This document shows, piece after piece, positions 8,512 to 17,733 of a stretch of 51,200 nucleotides of DNA. The DNA is from Sphingomonadales bacterium (GTDB lineage Bacteria; Pseudomonadota; Alphaproteobacteria; Sphingomonadales; Sphingomonadaceae): assembly GCA_027485485.1 (NCBI GenBank), contig JAIXQY010000076.1:1-51200 (forward strand), written 5' to 3'. Within the stretch, counting starts at the first letter, position 1, and the number at the start of each line of letters is the position of its first letter. The translations under genes and the position numbers were made by a program. The notes under the pieces are model-generated. The model saw nothing but the letters and a program-made list of their open reading frames with translations, was not told the DNA's origin and made no database searches.

Positions 8512-9279
8512 TTATGGCTGAAGCAGGCCGGCAACCTCGGCAGCGAGCGCGGCATCGCCCGCAGCGATCACCTGGCCCCGACTTGCCATGGTCAAGGGTT
8601 GGTCCTGCCAGTCGCTCATCACGCCACCAGCGCCAGTGACAATCGGCACCAGGGCCGCCCAATCATGGATTTTCAGCCCGGATTCGACCACCGCATCCAG
8701 ATGGCCGGCCGCCACCAGGCCATAATTGTGGCAATCCCCGCCATACAGAGTGTCACGCGCAACCGAGCGTACGCGTTCGAACGCGGGGAAATCATCGGCT
8801 GAAAAGGCCTGCGGGCTGGTGGTGCCGATTCGGGCCTGTGCCAAGGGCAGCCCGTGGCGAACGTGGCAGCGCTGGCCATTGAACAGCGTGGGCTGATCCG
8901 GTCCGGCGACCCAGCGATCCTTGATGATGCACTGATCGATCACGCCCAGCACGGGCTGGCCCGCCACCATCAGGCCGATCAGCGTGCCGAACAGCGGCCG
9001 GCCGGTGACGAAGGCGCGAGTGCCATCGATGGGATCGAGCACCCACACCCGCTCCGCATCGGCTCGGTCGTCGCCATATTCCTCACCGATCACGCCATCA
9101 TCGGGGCGATATTGGGCCAGCAGCCGGCGGATGGCGGCTTCTGCTTCCTTGTCGGCGGCGGTGACGGGGGAGAAATCCTCCTTGGTTTCCACCAGAAAGG
9201 GGCGGCGGAACCAAGGCCGGATCGCGGCGCCGGCCGCATCGGCCAGCATTTCGGCCAGGGTGAGATCGTCAATCGCCAA
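8512..9279 (-). CDS. hisN: histidinol-phosphatase, inositol-monophosphatase fold
   Basis: The protein is 255 residues and of the IMPase superfamily; the HisN branch dephosphorylates histidinol phosphate in histidine synthesis. The metal-site motifs are clear: GEEYG, then WVLDPIDGTRAFVTGRPLFGT, and IHDWAALVPIVTGAGG near the C-terminus. The G-P-FGTLIGL wording favours HisN over inositol monophosphatase. The start codon is TTG at 9277-9279, supported by AAGGAG eight bases before it and by an 11-base overlap with the upstream CoA-transferase gene, suggesting coupled translation. It lies away from other his genes in this window. A short CGG-triplet run separates it from the next gene. Confidence 0.88.
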   Translation of the reverse strand: MAIDDLTLAEMLADAAGAAIRPWFRRPFLVETKEDFSPVTAADKEAEAAIRRLLAQYRPDDGVIGEEYGDDRADAERVWVLDPIDGTRAFVTGRPLFGTLIGLMVAGQPVLGVIDQCIIKDRWVAGPDQPTLFNGQRCHVRHGLPLAQARIGTTSPQAFSADDFPAFERVRSVARDTLYGGDCHNYGLVAAGHLDAVVESGLKIHDWAALVPIVTGAGGVMSDWQDQPLTMASRGQVIAAGDAALAAEVAGLLQP

Positions 9280-10414
9280 GGCCCAGCTCCTTCAGGATCG
9301 CCGCCCGGTCGCCGTCCAGCGCCGGGGCGGGTGGGCGGTGGGCGCTGTCGGGGTGGCCGGAAAGCTTTACCGGGTTGCCAGCGGCCATCAGTGGCGTGCC
9401 ATCGGGCAGGGCGGTTTCCACCACCATGTGCCGGCTGCGCACCTGCGGGTTGGCCAGCGCCTGGCCGATATTGTTCAACGGCCCGCACGGCACGCCGGCG
9501 GCATCCAGCGCCGCCAGCCAATGGGCGGACGGCCGCGTTTGCAGCACCGCCTCGATCACGCCGGCCAAAGCCTCGGCATTGGTGGTGCGCGCATCATTGC
9601 CGGCAAAGCGTGGATCATCGCCGGGCAGGCCAAGCGCCGTGCACATCGCCGCAAACAACTGATCATTGCCCGCCGCGATCACGATCGGCGCATCGGCGCA
9701 TTGATAGGCGGCAAAGGGCGTGATGCTGGGATGGCGGGCGCCCAGCGGCCCCGGCGACTGGCCGGTGGCGGCAAAGCGGGCGATGGCGTTCTCCAATATG
9801 GCGATCTGGCCATCCAGCATGGCGACATCCACGAACTGGCCCACCCCGGTCTTGGCCCGATCATGCAAGGCGGACGTGACGCCGATCACGGTGAACAGGC
9901 CGGCGGTGATGTCCCCGATGCTGGTGCCCACCCGCGTTGGCGGGCCGCCGGCGTGGCCGGTGACGCTCATGATGCCGCCCATCGCCTGCACCACCATGTC
10001 GTAAGCGGCCTTCTGGCTGTCGGGCCCGGTCTGCCCGAAACCGCTGGTGGCAGCGTGGATCAGGCGCGGGAAGCGCGCGTGCAGCGCATCCCAGCCATAA
10101 CCCAGCCGCGCCATCACGCCGGGGCGATAATTGTCCACCAGCACATCGGCGCGCTCCAGCAGTGCCTCGAAAATGGCGCGGTCAGCCGTGGCCTTCAGAT
10201 CGAGTGCGATCGATTGCTTGCCGCGGTTGATGCTGGCGAAATAGGCGCTTTGCCCCTTGATGAACGGGCCATAGGCGCGGGCATCATCGCCGCCATCCGG
10301 GCGCTCCACCTTGATCACGCGGGCGCCAAGATCGGCCAGCACCATGGTGGCATAAGGGCCAGCCAGCACCCGCGACAGATCGATGACGAGAATATCAGAC
10401 AAGGGGCCGTGCAT
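9269..10414 (-). CDS. family III CoA-transferase (CaiB/BaiF type)
   Basis: The protein is 381 residues and transfers CoA between carboxylic acids; the substrate is unknown. The N-terminus LSDILVIDLSRVLAGPYATMVLADLGARVIKVERP is shown here only by its key pieces: DLSRVLAGP, LADLGA and KVERP. Further marks are N-GKQSIALDLK, DVLVDNYRPGVMARLG, and the AYDMVVQAMGG segment, whose Asp139 matches the catalytic Asp of the family. ATG at 10414 is the natural start; a much longer open frame to 11380 is just the antisense of the peptidase gene. It is the first gene of the minus-strand run and overlaps hisN by 11 bases. Confidence 0.92.
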   Translation of the reverse strand: MHGPLSDILVIDLSRVLAGPYATMVLADLGARVIKVERPDGGDDARAYGPFIKGQSAYFASINRGKQSIALDLKATADRAIFEALLERADVLVDNYRPGVMARLGYGWDALHARFPRLIHAATSGFGQTGPDSQKAAYDMVVQAMGGIMSVTGHAGGPPTRVGTSIGDITAGLFTVIGVTSALHDRAKTGVGQFVDVAMLDGQIAILENAIARFAATGQSPGPLGARHPSITPFAAYQCADAPIVIAAGNDQLFAAMCTALGLPGDDPRFAGNDARTTNAEALAGVIEAVLQTRPSAHWLAALDAAGVPCGPLNNIGQALANPQVRSRHMVVETALPDGTPLMAAGNPVKLSGHPDSAHRPPAPALDGDRAAILKELGLGD

Positions 10415-10486
10415 GGCCAATGCATAGCGTTGTTTTTTTGCGCCGTCACCGGCTACACATACAGCGAATAAAAGGGGGACGAATTG

Positions 10487-12694
10487 ATGAAGCGCCTGAT
10501 CCTGATCGCCGCACTGCTCGGCACCGCCGCCACGGCCCAACCTACAACCCAGGAAGCAATCTTCGATGCGCAAGTGTCGAGCGCCGACCAGATGGCCTGG
10601 CTGAAGAACCTGAGCAGCGGGCCCAACCATCTGGGCAGCCCGCACAACCAGGCCAATGCGGCCGCGATTGAAAAGCTGTTCCGCGAATGGGGCTGGCAGG
10701 TGAAGCGCGCCGATTATCAGGTGCTGTATCCTACGCCGCTCTCCACCGCGCTGGAACTGGTCGGCCCGGTGACGAAGAAACTTGGCGGGCAGGAACCGGG
10801 CATCCCGGAAGACGCCACCTCCAACAATCTGGTCGGCGCGTTGCCGCCCTATGTCGCTTATCAGGGCGATGGCGATGTCACGGCGCCGGTGGTCTATGTC
10901 AACTATGGCCTGCCGGGCGATTATGAGGCCTTGGCCCGGCGCGGCATTTCGGTGAAGGGCAAGATCGTCATCGCCCGCTATGGCGGCGGCTGGCGCGGGT
11001 TGAAGCCGAAGCTGGCGCAGGAACAGGGCGCCATTGGCTGCCTGATCTATTCGGATCCGCAGCAGGATGGTTATGGCAGCGCGGACACCTACCCGAACGG
11101 TGGTGGCCGTCCGCCGGCCGGGGTGCAGCGCGGCAGCGTGATGGACATGACCACTTATCCCGGCGATCCGCTCACGCCGGGCGTGGGTGCCACCAAGGAC
11201 GCCAAACGGCTCACTCGCGAAACCGCGACAACCGTGCTGAAAATCCCCACTCTGCCGATCAGCTATGCCGATGCGACAGAGATCCTGTCCCGCCTCAAGG
11301 GCGCGCCGGTGCCGGCCGAATGGCGCGGTGGCCTGCCGTTCCATTACCGCTTTGGCGGCAGCGATGATGTCCGGGTGCATCTGAAGGTGGAAAGTGAGTG
11401 GTCACTCAAGACCATTTCCAACGTGATTGCCACCCTGCCGGGTTCGTCGAAGAAAGACGAATGGGTGGTGCGCGGCAACCATTATGATGGCTGGGTGTTT
11501 GGCGCCTCCGATCCGCTGTCGGGCGAAGTGGCGCTGCTGTCCGAAGCCAAGGCGCTGGGTGCGCTGTGGAAATCGGGCTGGCGGCCCAAGCGCAGCATTG
11601 TCTACGCCAGCTGGGACGGCGAAGAGCCGGGCCTGTTGGGCTCGACCGAATGGGTGGAGCAGAACATCACCGAGCTCAAGCAGAAGGCGGTGGTCTATAT
11701 CAACAGCGACAGCAACGGCCGCGGTTTCCTCGGCGTCGATGGCAGTGGGCAGTTCACGTCGCTGATCGGCAAGGTCGCCGCCGATGTGAAGGACCCGGCC
11801 ACCGGCGCCAGCGTGGCAGAGCGCTGGCGTGCCGGGGTGCGTGCCAAGGCCTTTGATGGCCTGCGCGGCAACCCGGCAGCGCTGGCCGCAGCCGAACTGG
11901 GCGGTGATCAGCCGATGGACGCGCTGGGTTCAGGCAGCGACTACACCGCCTTCATCCACCATGCCGGCGTGGCATCGATCAACATCGGCTTTGGCGGCGA
12001 AGGCGAGAGCGCCGGTTCCTATCATTCCATCTATGACAGCTATGATCATTTCGTGCGCTGGGACGATCCGGGCCTGGCCTATGGCGCGGCGCTGTCGAAG
12101 GTTGCGGGGCGGCTGGTGCTGCGGCTGGCCGATGCCGAAGCGCTGCCGGTGCGCTTTGCGCCCGTTGCAGGGGCGGCGCGGGCCTATCTCAATGAGATCA
12201 AGGCGCTGATCGACAATCGCCGCAAGGAAGATGATCGCCGCACCGCGTTGACTGCCGACATGTATCGGCTGGGCAGCGATCCGCGTGATCCGTTGGGCCC
12301 GCCGCTGGCCAAGCCGGCAACCCCGGCGCTGGATCTGGCCGCGCTGGATGCCGCCATCACCCGGCTGGATGCCGCCGCCAGGGCGTTTGACACCGCCATC
12401 ACCGCCAAGGGCGACAGCCTGACGGCGGCGCAGACAGCAGCGCTGAACAAGCAGCTGCAGGGCATCGAACAGACGTTGCTCAGCCCCGCCGGCCTGCCGT
12501 TCCGGCCGTGGTTCCGCAACATCCTCTACGCACCGGGGCGCTTCACCGGATACGGATCGAAAACCCTGCCCGGCGTGCGGGAGGCCGTTGAAGAGCGGCG
12601 CTTTGACGATGCGGTGCGCGAAGCCGGCGTCGCTGCCAAGGCGCTGACGGATTATGCTGATCGCTTGAACACCGCGACGGAGTTGTTGAAATGA
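10487..12694 (+). CDS. secreted M28B metallopeptidase (glutamate carboxypeptidase II-like)
   Basis: The protein is 735 residues with a signal peptide (MKRLILIAALLGTAATAQ). It has a protease-associated insert (about 100-230), the zinc peptidase domain, and a C-terminal transferrin-receptor-type dimerisation domain. The expected binuclear zinc ligands and catalytic glutamate are present: H332 in GNHYDGWVFGASDP, D342, E379-E380 in WDGEEPG, D408 in NSDSNG, and H513 in YHSIYDSYDHF. Members cleave C-terminal acidic or dipeptide substrates in the periplasm. ATG at 10487 follows AAGGGGGAC; a TTG directly before it is in frame but not needed. It overlaps the next gene by ATGA, making an operon of three. 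Confidence 0.94.
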   Translation: MKRLILIAALLGTAATAQPTTQEAIFDAQVSSADQMAWLKNLSSGPNHLGSPHNQANAAAIEKLFREWGWQVKRADYQVLYPTPLSTALELVGPVTKKLGGQEPGIPEDATSNNLVGALPPYVAYQGDGDVTAPVVYVNYGLPGDYEALARRGISVKGKIVIARYGGGWRGLKPKLAQEQGAIGCLIYSDPQQDGYGSADTYPNGGGRPPAGVQRGSVMDMTTYPGDPLTPGVGATKDAKRLTRETATTVLKIPTLPISYADATEILSRLKGAPVPAEWRGGLPFHYRFGGSDDVRVHLKVESEWSLKTISNVIATLPGSSKKDEWVVRGNHYDGWVFGASDPLSGEVALLSEAKALGALWKSGWRPKRSIVYASWDGEEPGLLGSTEWVEQNITELKQKAVVYINSDSNGRGFLGVDGSGQFTSLIGKVAADVKDPATGASVAERWRAGVRAKAFDGLRGNPAALAAAELGGDQPMDALGSGSDYTAFIHHAGVASINIGFGGEGESAGSYHSIYDSYDHFVRWDDPGLAYGAALSKVAGRLVLRLADAEALPVRFAPVAGAARAYLNEIKALIDNRRKEDDRRTALTADMYRLGSDPRDPLGPPLAKPATPALDLAALDAAITRLDAAARAFDTAITAKGDSLTAAQTAALNKQLQGIEQTLLSPAGLPFRPWFRNILYAPGRFTGYGSKTLPGVREAVEERRFDDAVREAGVAAKALTDYADRLNTATELLK

Positions 12695-13587
12695 AACGAC
12701 TGCTGCTGATCGCGGCGCTGTTGGCCAGCCCGGCCATGGCGCAGCGCATGCGCCCGGCCGATGTCGATGCGCTGCCATCGTCCAAGCCGGCGCTGGTCGA
12801 AGCCTATGGCAAGGAGCCGGCCCAGGTGGGCGAATTGCGCCTGCCGGCAGGTCCCGGCCCGCATCCGGTGGTGATCGTGATTCACGGCGGCTGCTGGTGG
12901 AAGGGCTTTGCCACCCGCCAGAACACCGCCGCGCTGGCCAGCCGGCTGACGGAAAAGGGCTTTGCCACCTGGAACATCGAATATCGCCAGGTCGGCGAGA
13001 ATGGCTCGGGTGATCCCGGCGCCGGCTGGCCCGGCACGTTCAAGGACTGGGGTGCCGCGACGGACCATTTGCGCGAACTGGCCAAACGCCATCCGCTGGA
13101 TCTGTCCCGCGTTGCCGTCACCGGCCACAGCGCCGGGGCGCATGCCGCCTTGTGGGTCGCCGGCCGGCACAAGCTGCCGAAGGACAGTGAGATTGCCTCG
13201 CCAGATCCGCTCAAGATTGGCGCCGTGGTGGCCATTGATGGTCCGGGCGATCCTGCGGCCGAGATTGCCCTGTTTGAAGAGGCTTGCGGCGTGCCGGCCG
13301 GGCGCGCCCTGTTTGGCGGCACGCCGGCCGAACAGCCAAAACGATGGGCCGATGGCACCCCACAGGCAAAGCTGCCGCTCGGGCTGAAATCCGGGCTGGT
13401 GTCGGCCAGCCTGTTCCTGTCGCCCGCGGCCACCGCGAAGTGGGTGAGCGAAGCGCGCAAAGGCAAGGACCGCGCCTCTGCTCTCATCCTCGGCGGCACC
13501 GGCCATTTCGAAGTCATCGCGCCGGGTAGCCCGGTGTGGAGCCAGGTCGAGGCCTTTCTGGTCGAACAATTGAAGGTTACGCCATGA
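12691..13587 (+). CDS. secreted alpha/beta hydrolase (esterase/acylpeptidase-like)
   Basis: The protein is 298 residues with a signal peptide (MKRLLLIAALLASPAMAQ), very like that of the preceding peptidase. The oxyanion-hole motif IHGGCWWKGF and the nucleophile elbow GHSAGAH (Ser147) are visible; a late GGTGHFEVI supplies the probable catalytic His. The wording resembles bacterial alpha/beta hydrolases related to arylformamidase and acetyl esterases, but the substrate is not clear. Start ATG overlaps the upstream stop (ATGA), and its own stop overlaps the next start, so translation of all three genes is probably coupled. Confidence 0.88.
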   Translation: MKRLLLIAALLASPAMAQRMRPADVDALPSSKPALVEAYGKEPAQVGELRLPAGPGPHPVVIVIHGGCWWKGFATRQNTAALASRLTEKGFATWNIEYRQVGENGSGDPGAGWPGTFKDWGAATDHLRELAKRHPLDLSRVAVTGHSAGAHAALWVAGRHKLPKDSEIASPDPLKIGAVVAIDGPGDPAAEIALFEEACGVPAGRALFGGTPAEQPKRWADGTPQAKLPLGLKSGLVSASLFLSPAATAKWVSEARKGKDRASALILGGTGHFEVIAPGSPVWSQVEAFLVEQLKVTP

Positions 13588-14162
13588 AGCTGCTCACCTC
13601 GCTCACCTCGCCTTACGGGCGCAAATTGCGGGTGATCGCCCATGAACTGGGCCTCTCCCTGAAGGTGGAAGACACCGCACCGATGAACGATCCGGCGGCG
13701 CTGCTGGCCGCCAATCCGCTCGGCAAGGTGCCCGCGCTTGTGCTGCCTGATGGCAGCACCATCATCGATTCGCCGGTGATCGCCGCCTTCCTGCTGGCCA
13801 GCGTGCCGGGACAGAGCCTGATGGCGACATCCGGCCCCGGCCATTGGGAGGCGCGCACCACCGAGGCGCTGGCCGATGGCGTGCTCGATGCGGCCATCAT
13901 CCTCAGGTTCAACATGACCCAGGGCATCACCTCGGGCCCATGGGTAGACCGGCAGTATCGCGCCATCGAACGGGCGCTGGCGGTGATGAACGGCCGGGTG
14001 GGCGGCAGCGGCTTTGGCGATATCTGCATCGCCGTGGCCTGCGACTATCTCACGTTCCGCTTCCCCGAACTCGATTGGCGCACCCACAATCCGGCACTGG
14101 CAGACCTGACCGACCTGCTGCTGGCCACACCTGCCTTCCAGGTGAGCCAGCCGTCCGCCTGA
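13584..14162 (+). CDS. glutathione S-transferase family protein
   Basis: The protein is 192 residues. The N-terminal thioredoxin-like domain begins MKLLTSLTSPYGRKLRV and has NPLGKVPALVLPDGS with the cis-proline, then the glutathione-binding IIDSPVI. The C-terminal helical domain carries the GFGDICIAVACDYL motif (the N-capping G-x-G-D-I segment). It is cytosolic and probably involved in conjugation or reduction of electrophiles. The start at 13584 overlaps the hydrolase stop as ATGA; a longer frame from 13536 inside the hydrolase gene is rejected. It ends three bases before the convergent aldehyde dehydrogenase stop. Confidence 0.92.
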   Translation: MKLLTSLTSPYGRKLRVIAHELGLSLKVEDTAPMNDPAALLAANPLGKVPALVLPDGSTIIDSPVIAAFLLASVPGQSLMATSGPGHWEARTTEALADGVLDAAIILRFNMTQGITSGPWVDRQYRAIERALAVMNGRVGGSGFGDICIAVACDYLTFRFPELDWRTHNPALADLTDLLLATPAFQVSQPSA

Positions 14163-14165
14163 AGC

Positions 14166-15626
14166 CTATTTCTTCAGTTCACGCGCCAACGCCTTGGCGG
14201 TCTTCGCGCCGTAAGGCGGCTTGAACCCGGCGAGGCCGGCCAGATCGATCTTGGGCTGGCTGTAGATCGCCTTGGGATGGCTGAATTCCTTGAAGCCATC
14301 ATGGCCGTGGTAGTTGCCCATGCCGGCCGGGCCGATGCCGCCGAACGGCAGGTCTTCGGCGGAGACATGGAAGATCACGTCGTTCACCGTCACGCCGCCC
14401 GAAATGGTGCGATCGAGCACGCGGCGCTGTTCCAGTTCGTCCTGGCCGAACCAATAGAGACCCAGCGGCCGGTCGCGGCGGTTGATCTCGTCGATGGCGC
14501 CATCCACCGCCTTGTAGGTGCGCACCGGCAGCAGCGGCCCGAAGATTTCCTCCTGCATCACCGTCATCTCGTCGGTGGCGCCGCGGATGATGTGCAGCGG
14601 CATCTTGTTGGTGTTCTGCTTGGCAAAATCTTCATTGGCCGGGTTCACCACGACCACATCGGCGCCCTTGGCGCGGGCATCGGCCACATGCGCTTCCAGC
14701 CGCTCGCGGTGGCGGGCGCCCAGCACGCTGGTGTAATCCGGGTTGGCCAGCATGGTGGGATACATTTTCGCAGTCGCGGCCTTCAGCCCTTCGACAATCT
14801 CGCCTTCCTTCTCTTCGGGCACCAGCAGATAGTCCGGCGCCAGGCAGATCTGGCCGGCGTTCATCAGCTTGCCCATCGCCACTCGCTCGGTGGCCGAAGC
14901 GACATCGGCGCTGCGGCTGATGATGGTGGGCGATTTGCCGCCGAGTTCCAGCGTCAACGGCACCAGATTCTTCGCCGCCGCCGCCATCACATGGCGGGCC
15001 ACGCTGGTGGCGCCGGTGAAGATGATGTGATCGAAGGGCAGTTCGGTGAAGGCCTTGCCCACTTCCGGCCCGCCGGTGATCACGGCGATTTCGGTGATGT
15101 CAAAGGCGGCTTCCAGCACCTCCTTCATCAGGGCGCTGGTCATCGGCGTGTATTCCGATGGCTTGATCATCGCCCGGTTGCCGGCGGCCAGCACCCCGGC
15201 CAGCGGCGCGAAGGTGAGGTTCACCGGGAAATTCCAGGGGGACAGGATGCCGATTACGCCCTTGGGCTGCCATTCCACCCGGGCCTTGGCGCCGAGCAGG
15301 GCCAGCGGGAAATCAAGCTTGCGCTTTTCCGGCCGCATCCAGGCATCGAGATGCTTCAACGCATGCTTGAGCGGTTTGACCGATGCCATGATGTCGGTCA
15401 CCAGGCTGAGTTCGGTGGAGCGGTGGCCGAAATCCTCGCTCATCGCCGCGGCAAAGCGATCCTTGTTGGCCAGCACCACGTCCAGCGCCCGGTTCAACCG
15501 GTCCCGCCGGGTCGCTGCCGCCACCGGCAGTTCGGCGGTGAAGCTGGCACGCTGGGCCTCCAGCAGGGCGCGCATGTTGGCGGCATCGCGGGCATCCCAT
15601 TCGGCAGTCTTGGCGACAGTGGCCAT
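14166..15626 (-). CDS. NAD(P)-dependent aldehyde dehydrogenase (coniferyl-aldehyde dehydrogenase type)
   Basis: The protein is 486 residues and oxidises aldehydes to acids. The motifs are: cofactor site GVIGILSPWNFPVNLT, FTGATSVARHVM, catalytic Glu in LTLELGGKSP, nucleophilic Cys in NAGQICLAPDY, and EEIFGPLLPVRTY. The C-terminus with a hydrophobic/basic tail resembles CalB and class 3 (alkyl) dehydrogenases. ATG at 15624-15626 is preferred because GGGAG lies seven bases ahead; the ATG at 15632 sits too close to that site. A copy of the shared upstream element (15701-15804) ends 75 bases before the start. It is divergent from the acyl-CoA synthetase gene; together they could turn an aldehyde into an acyl-CoA, which is inference. 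Confidence 0.93.
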   Translation of the reverse strand: MATVAKTAEWDARDAANMRALLEAQRASFTAELPVAAATRRDRLNRALDVVLANKDRFAAAMSEDFGHRSTELSLVTDIMASVKPLKHALKHLDAWMRPEKRKLDFPLALLGAKARVEWQPKGVIGILSPWNFPVNLTFAPLAGVLAAGNRAMIKPSEYTPMTSALMKEVLEAAFDITEIAVITGGPEVGKAFTELPFDHIIFTGATSVARHVMAAAAKNLVPLTLELGGKSPTIISRSADVASATERVAMGKLMNAGQICLAPDYLLVPEEKEGEIVEGLKAATAKMYPTMLANPDYTSVLGARHRERLEAHVADARAKGADVVVVNPANEDFAKQNTNKMPLHIIRGATDEMTVMQEEIFGPLLPVRTYKAVDGAIDEINRRDRPLGLYWFGQDELEQRRVLDRTISGGVTVNDVIFHVSAEDLPFGGIGPAGMGNYHGHDGFKEFSHPKAIYSQPKIDLAGLAGFKPPYGAKTAKALARELKK

Positions 15627-15700
15627 CTTCATTCTCCCATTTCAGATGGCGCCAGCCTAGGCGCTCTTGTCAGCTTGGCCAAGCTGCCGAATCACGCTGG

Positions 15701-15804
15701 TCAATTTTGACACTTTTGACACATTCGGCGGGATTCAGCCTTCAAATTGCACGATAAATGCCAGCAACTGTTCATGCCATGACGGGCCCTGTGTAGGACA
15801 GGCC
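15701..15804 (-). repeat. shared upstream element, copy 2 (before the aldehyde dehydrogenase gene)
   Basis: This is the reverse-oriented partner of 2417-2539. On the minus strand it starts GGCCTGTCCTACAC (15804-15791), which here forms a hairpin with the following ACAGGGCCC, and it ends with the 35-base block at 15735-15701 (31 of 35 identical to copy 1). On the plus strand that block reads as TTTTGACA and TTTGACA words ten bases apart. As in copy 1 the block faces the nearby gene start, here aldehyde dehydrogenase. The divergent acyl-CoA synthetase starts 95 bases beyond the other end. Confidence 0.6.
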
Positions 15805-15898
15805 CCGCTTTCAATCTGCGCCCTTTCGTCAGGCTGGCGGGCGGCGCGGCTTTGCGGCATCGTGGTGGCAACCGAAAAAACTGCCCTGGGGAGACTGC

Positions 15899-17629
15899 AT
15901 GACCAACTGGCCCGCAATGTCGATTGCCGAAGCCCACGCGCTGCTCACCGCGCCGGGGCAGCCGCTGGAGATGGAAACCCTGCTGATTCAGGGCCGGCCG
16001 ACGCGGGTGTGGAAAAATGCCCCGCCATCGCTGGCGCATTGCTTTGCCGCCGGCCGCGCGCACGGCGAAAAAATCTTCATGGTGCTGGATGACGAACGCG
16101 TCAGTTTCGAGGCGTTCGCCCGTGCCACGCTGGCGCTGGCCGAACAGCTGAAGGCCGATGGCCTGCAAAAGGGTGACCGCGTTGCCGTGGTGATGCGCAA
16201 TCTGCCGGAATGGCCGGTGGCCTTTTATGCCGCCAGCCTGTGCGGCGCCATCGTCACGCCGCTCAATGCCTGGTGGACCGGCGGCGAGCTGGAATATGGC
16301 CTGACCGACAGTGGCACCAAGGTCCTGATGATCGATGCCGAACGCTATAACCGCATCTCCGAACATCTGCCGAACTGCCCTGATCTCGAAACCATCTATG
16401 TGACGCGCGCCAGCGAGGCCGAATTGGGCGATCCGCGCGCCCGCCGGCTGGAAACGGTGATCGGCTGGCCGATGGACTGGGCCAGCCTGCCCGATCGTGC
16501 CATCCCGGCCGAAGCGCTGGCGATCCAGCCCGAGGATGATGCCACCATCTTCTATACCAGCGGCACCACCGGCAAGCCCAAGGGCGCGCTGGGCACGCAC
16601 CGCAACATCTGTTGCAATATCATGGCCAGCGCCAGCAGCGCGGCGCGCAGCTTCCTGCGCCGCGGCGAGCAACCGCCGGCGGCCGATCCCGATGCGTCGC
16701 AGAAATCCACCCTGCTGTCGGTGCCCTTCTTCCACGCCACCGGCTGCCACGCCGTGCTCAATCCGGCGCTGGTGGGCGGCGTGAAGCTGGTGCTGATGAA
16801 GAAATGGGATGTGGTGGAAGCCATGACCCTGATCGAGCGTGAGCGCTGCAATTCGGCCGGCGGTGTGCCGACCATCGCCTGGCAGATCCTCGAGCATCCG
16901 CTGCGGGCGAAATTCGATCTGTCGAGCCTCGAATCGGTGAGTTACGGCGGCGCGCCCTCCGCCCCCGAGCTGGTTCGCCAGATTGCCAGTCAGTTCAAGG
17001 CCAAGCCCGGCAACGGCTGGGGCATGACCGAAACCAGCGCCACCTTCACCCACCATATGGCCGAGGATTATGAGCACCGGCCCGACAGCTGCGGCCCGCC
17101 GGTGCCGGTGTGCGATCTGCAGGTGCGCGATCCGGATGGCAAGGTGCTTGGCCCCAATGAAGTGGGCGAAATCTATGGCTTTGGCCCCAATGTCGTGAAA
17201 CTCTATTGGAACAAGCCGGAAGCCACCGCCGCGACCTTCATCGACGGCTGGGTGCGCACCGGCGATCTGGGCCGCATCGACGAGGAAGGCTTCTGCTTCA
17301 TCATCGACCGCGCCAAGGACATGCTGATCCGCGGCGGCGAGAATATCTATTGCGTGGAGGTGGAGAGCGCCCTGTATGAGCATCCGGCGGTGATGGACGC
17401 CGCCCTGGTGGGCCGCCCGCACAAGACGCTGGGCGAGGAACCGGTGGCCTTCGTCACGCTGAAACCCGGCAGCGACGCCAGCGAGGCCGAACTGCGCGCC
17501 TTTGTGGCGGCGCGGCAGGCGGCCTTCAAGGTGCCGGTGGCGATCCATTTCAGCCACGAGCCGCTGCCACGCAACGCCAACGGCAAGATCTTGAAGACCG
17601 AGCTGAAGAAGCAGGTGGCAGACGGCTGA
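15899..17629 (+). CDS. AMP-forming acyl-CoA synthetase (fatty-acid/aryl-CoA ligase)
   Basis: The protein is 576 residues and of the ANL superfamily; it activates a carboxylic acid with ATP and joins it to CoA. The P-loop-like motif T220-SGTTGKPKG lies at residues 220-229. YGGAPSAPELV, GWGMTETSA and the hinge/ATP motif WVRTGDLGRIDEEGF follow, and the C-terminal catalytic lysine sits in LPRNANGKILKTEL. The wording is closest to medium/long-chain or steroid-side-chain ligases (FadD family), but the substrate cannot be fixed. The ATG at 15899 has GGGGAG six bases upstream. The gene is divergent from the aldehyde dehydrogenase and followed by a weak hairpin terminator. Confidence 0.93.
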   Translation: MTNWPAMSIAEAHALLTAPGQPLEMETLLIQGRPTRVWKNAPPSLAHCFAAGRAHGEKIFMVLDDERVSFEAFARATLALAEQLKADGLQKGDRVAVVMRNLPEWPVAFYAASLCGAIVTPLNAWWTGGELEYGLTDSGTKVLMIDAERYNRISEHLPNCPDLETIYVTRASEAELGDPRARRLETVIGWPMDWASLPDRAIPAEALAIQPEDDATIFYTSGTTGKPKGALGTHRNICCNIMASASSAARSFLRRGEQPPAADPDASQKSTLLSVPFFHATGCHAVLNPALVGGVKLVLMKKWDVVEAMTLIERERCNSAGGVPTIAWQILEHPLRAKFDLSSLESVSYGGAPSAPELVRQIASQFKAKPGNGWGMTETSATFTHHMAEDYEHRPDSCGPPVPVCDLQVRDPDGKVLGPNEVGEIYGFGPNVVKLYWNKPEATAATFIDGWVRTGDLGRIDEEGFCFIIDRAKDMLIRGGENIYCVEVESALYEHPAVMDAALVGRPHKTLGEEPVAFVTLKPGSDASEAELRAFVAARQAAFKVPVAIHFSHEPLPRNANGKILKTELKKQVADG

Positions 17630-17692
17630 GGCGCACGCACCAGCGCAAGGCGTTGCATGAGCAGCCGGTAGGAATGCCGGCAAGGATCGGCT

Positions 17693-17715
17693 AAACGGGC
17701 GGCGAATCCCGTTTT
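17693..17715 (+). terminator. weak hairpin terminator after the acyl-CoA synthetase gene
   Basis: AAACGGG (17693-17699) pairs with CCCGTTT (17708-17714) around an 8-base loop, ending in a run of four T. It lies 64 bases after the ligase stop and 19 bases before transaldolase. The T-run is short, so partial read-through is possible. Confidence 0.45.
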
Positions 17716-17733
17716 CAGGACAGGCCCGACACC

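Noticed and set aside
9269-11380. Extension of the CoA-transferase frame to about 700 residues
   Set aside because: The added part lies antisense to the M28 peptidase gene, has no recognisable domain, and the family length fits the start at 10414.
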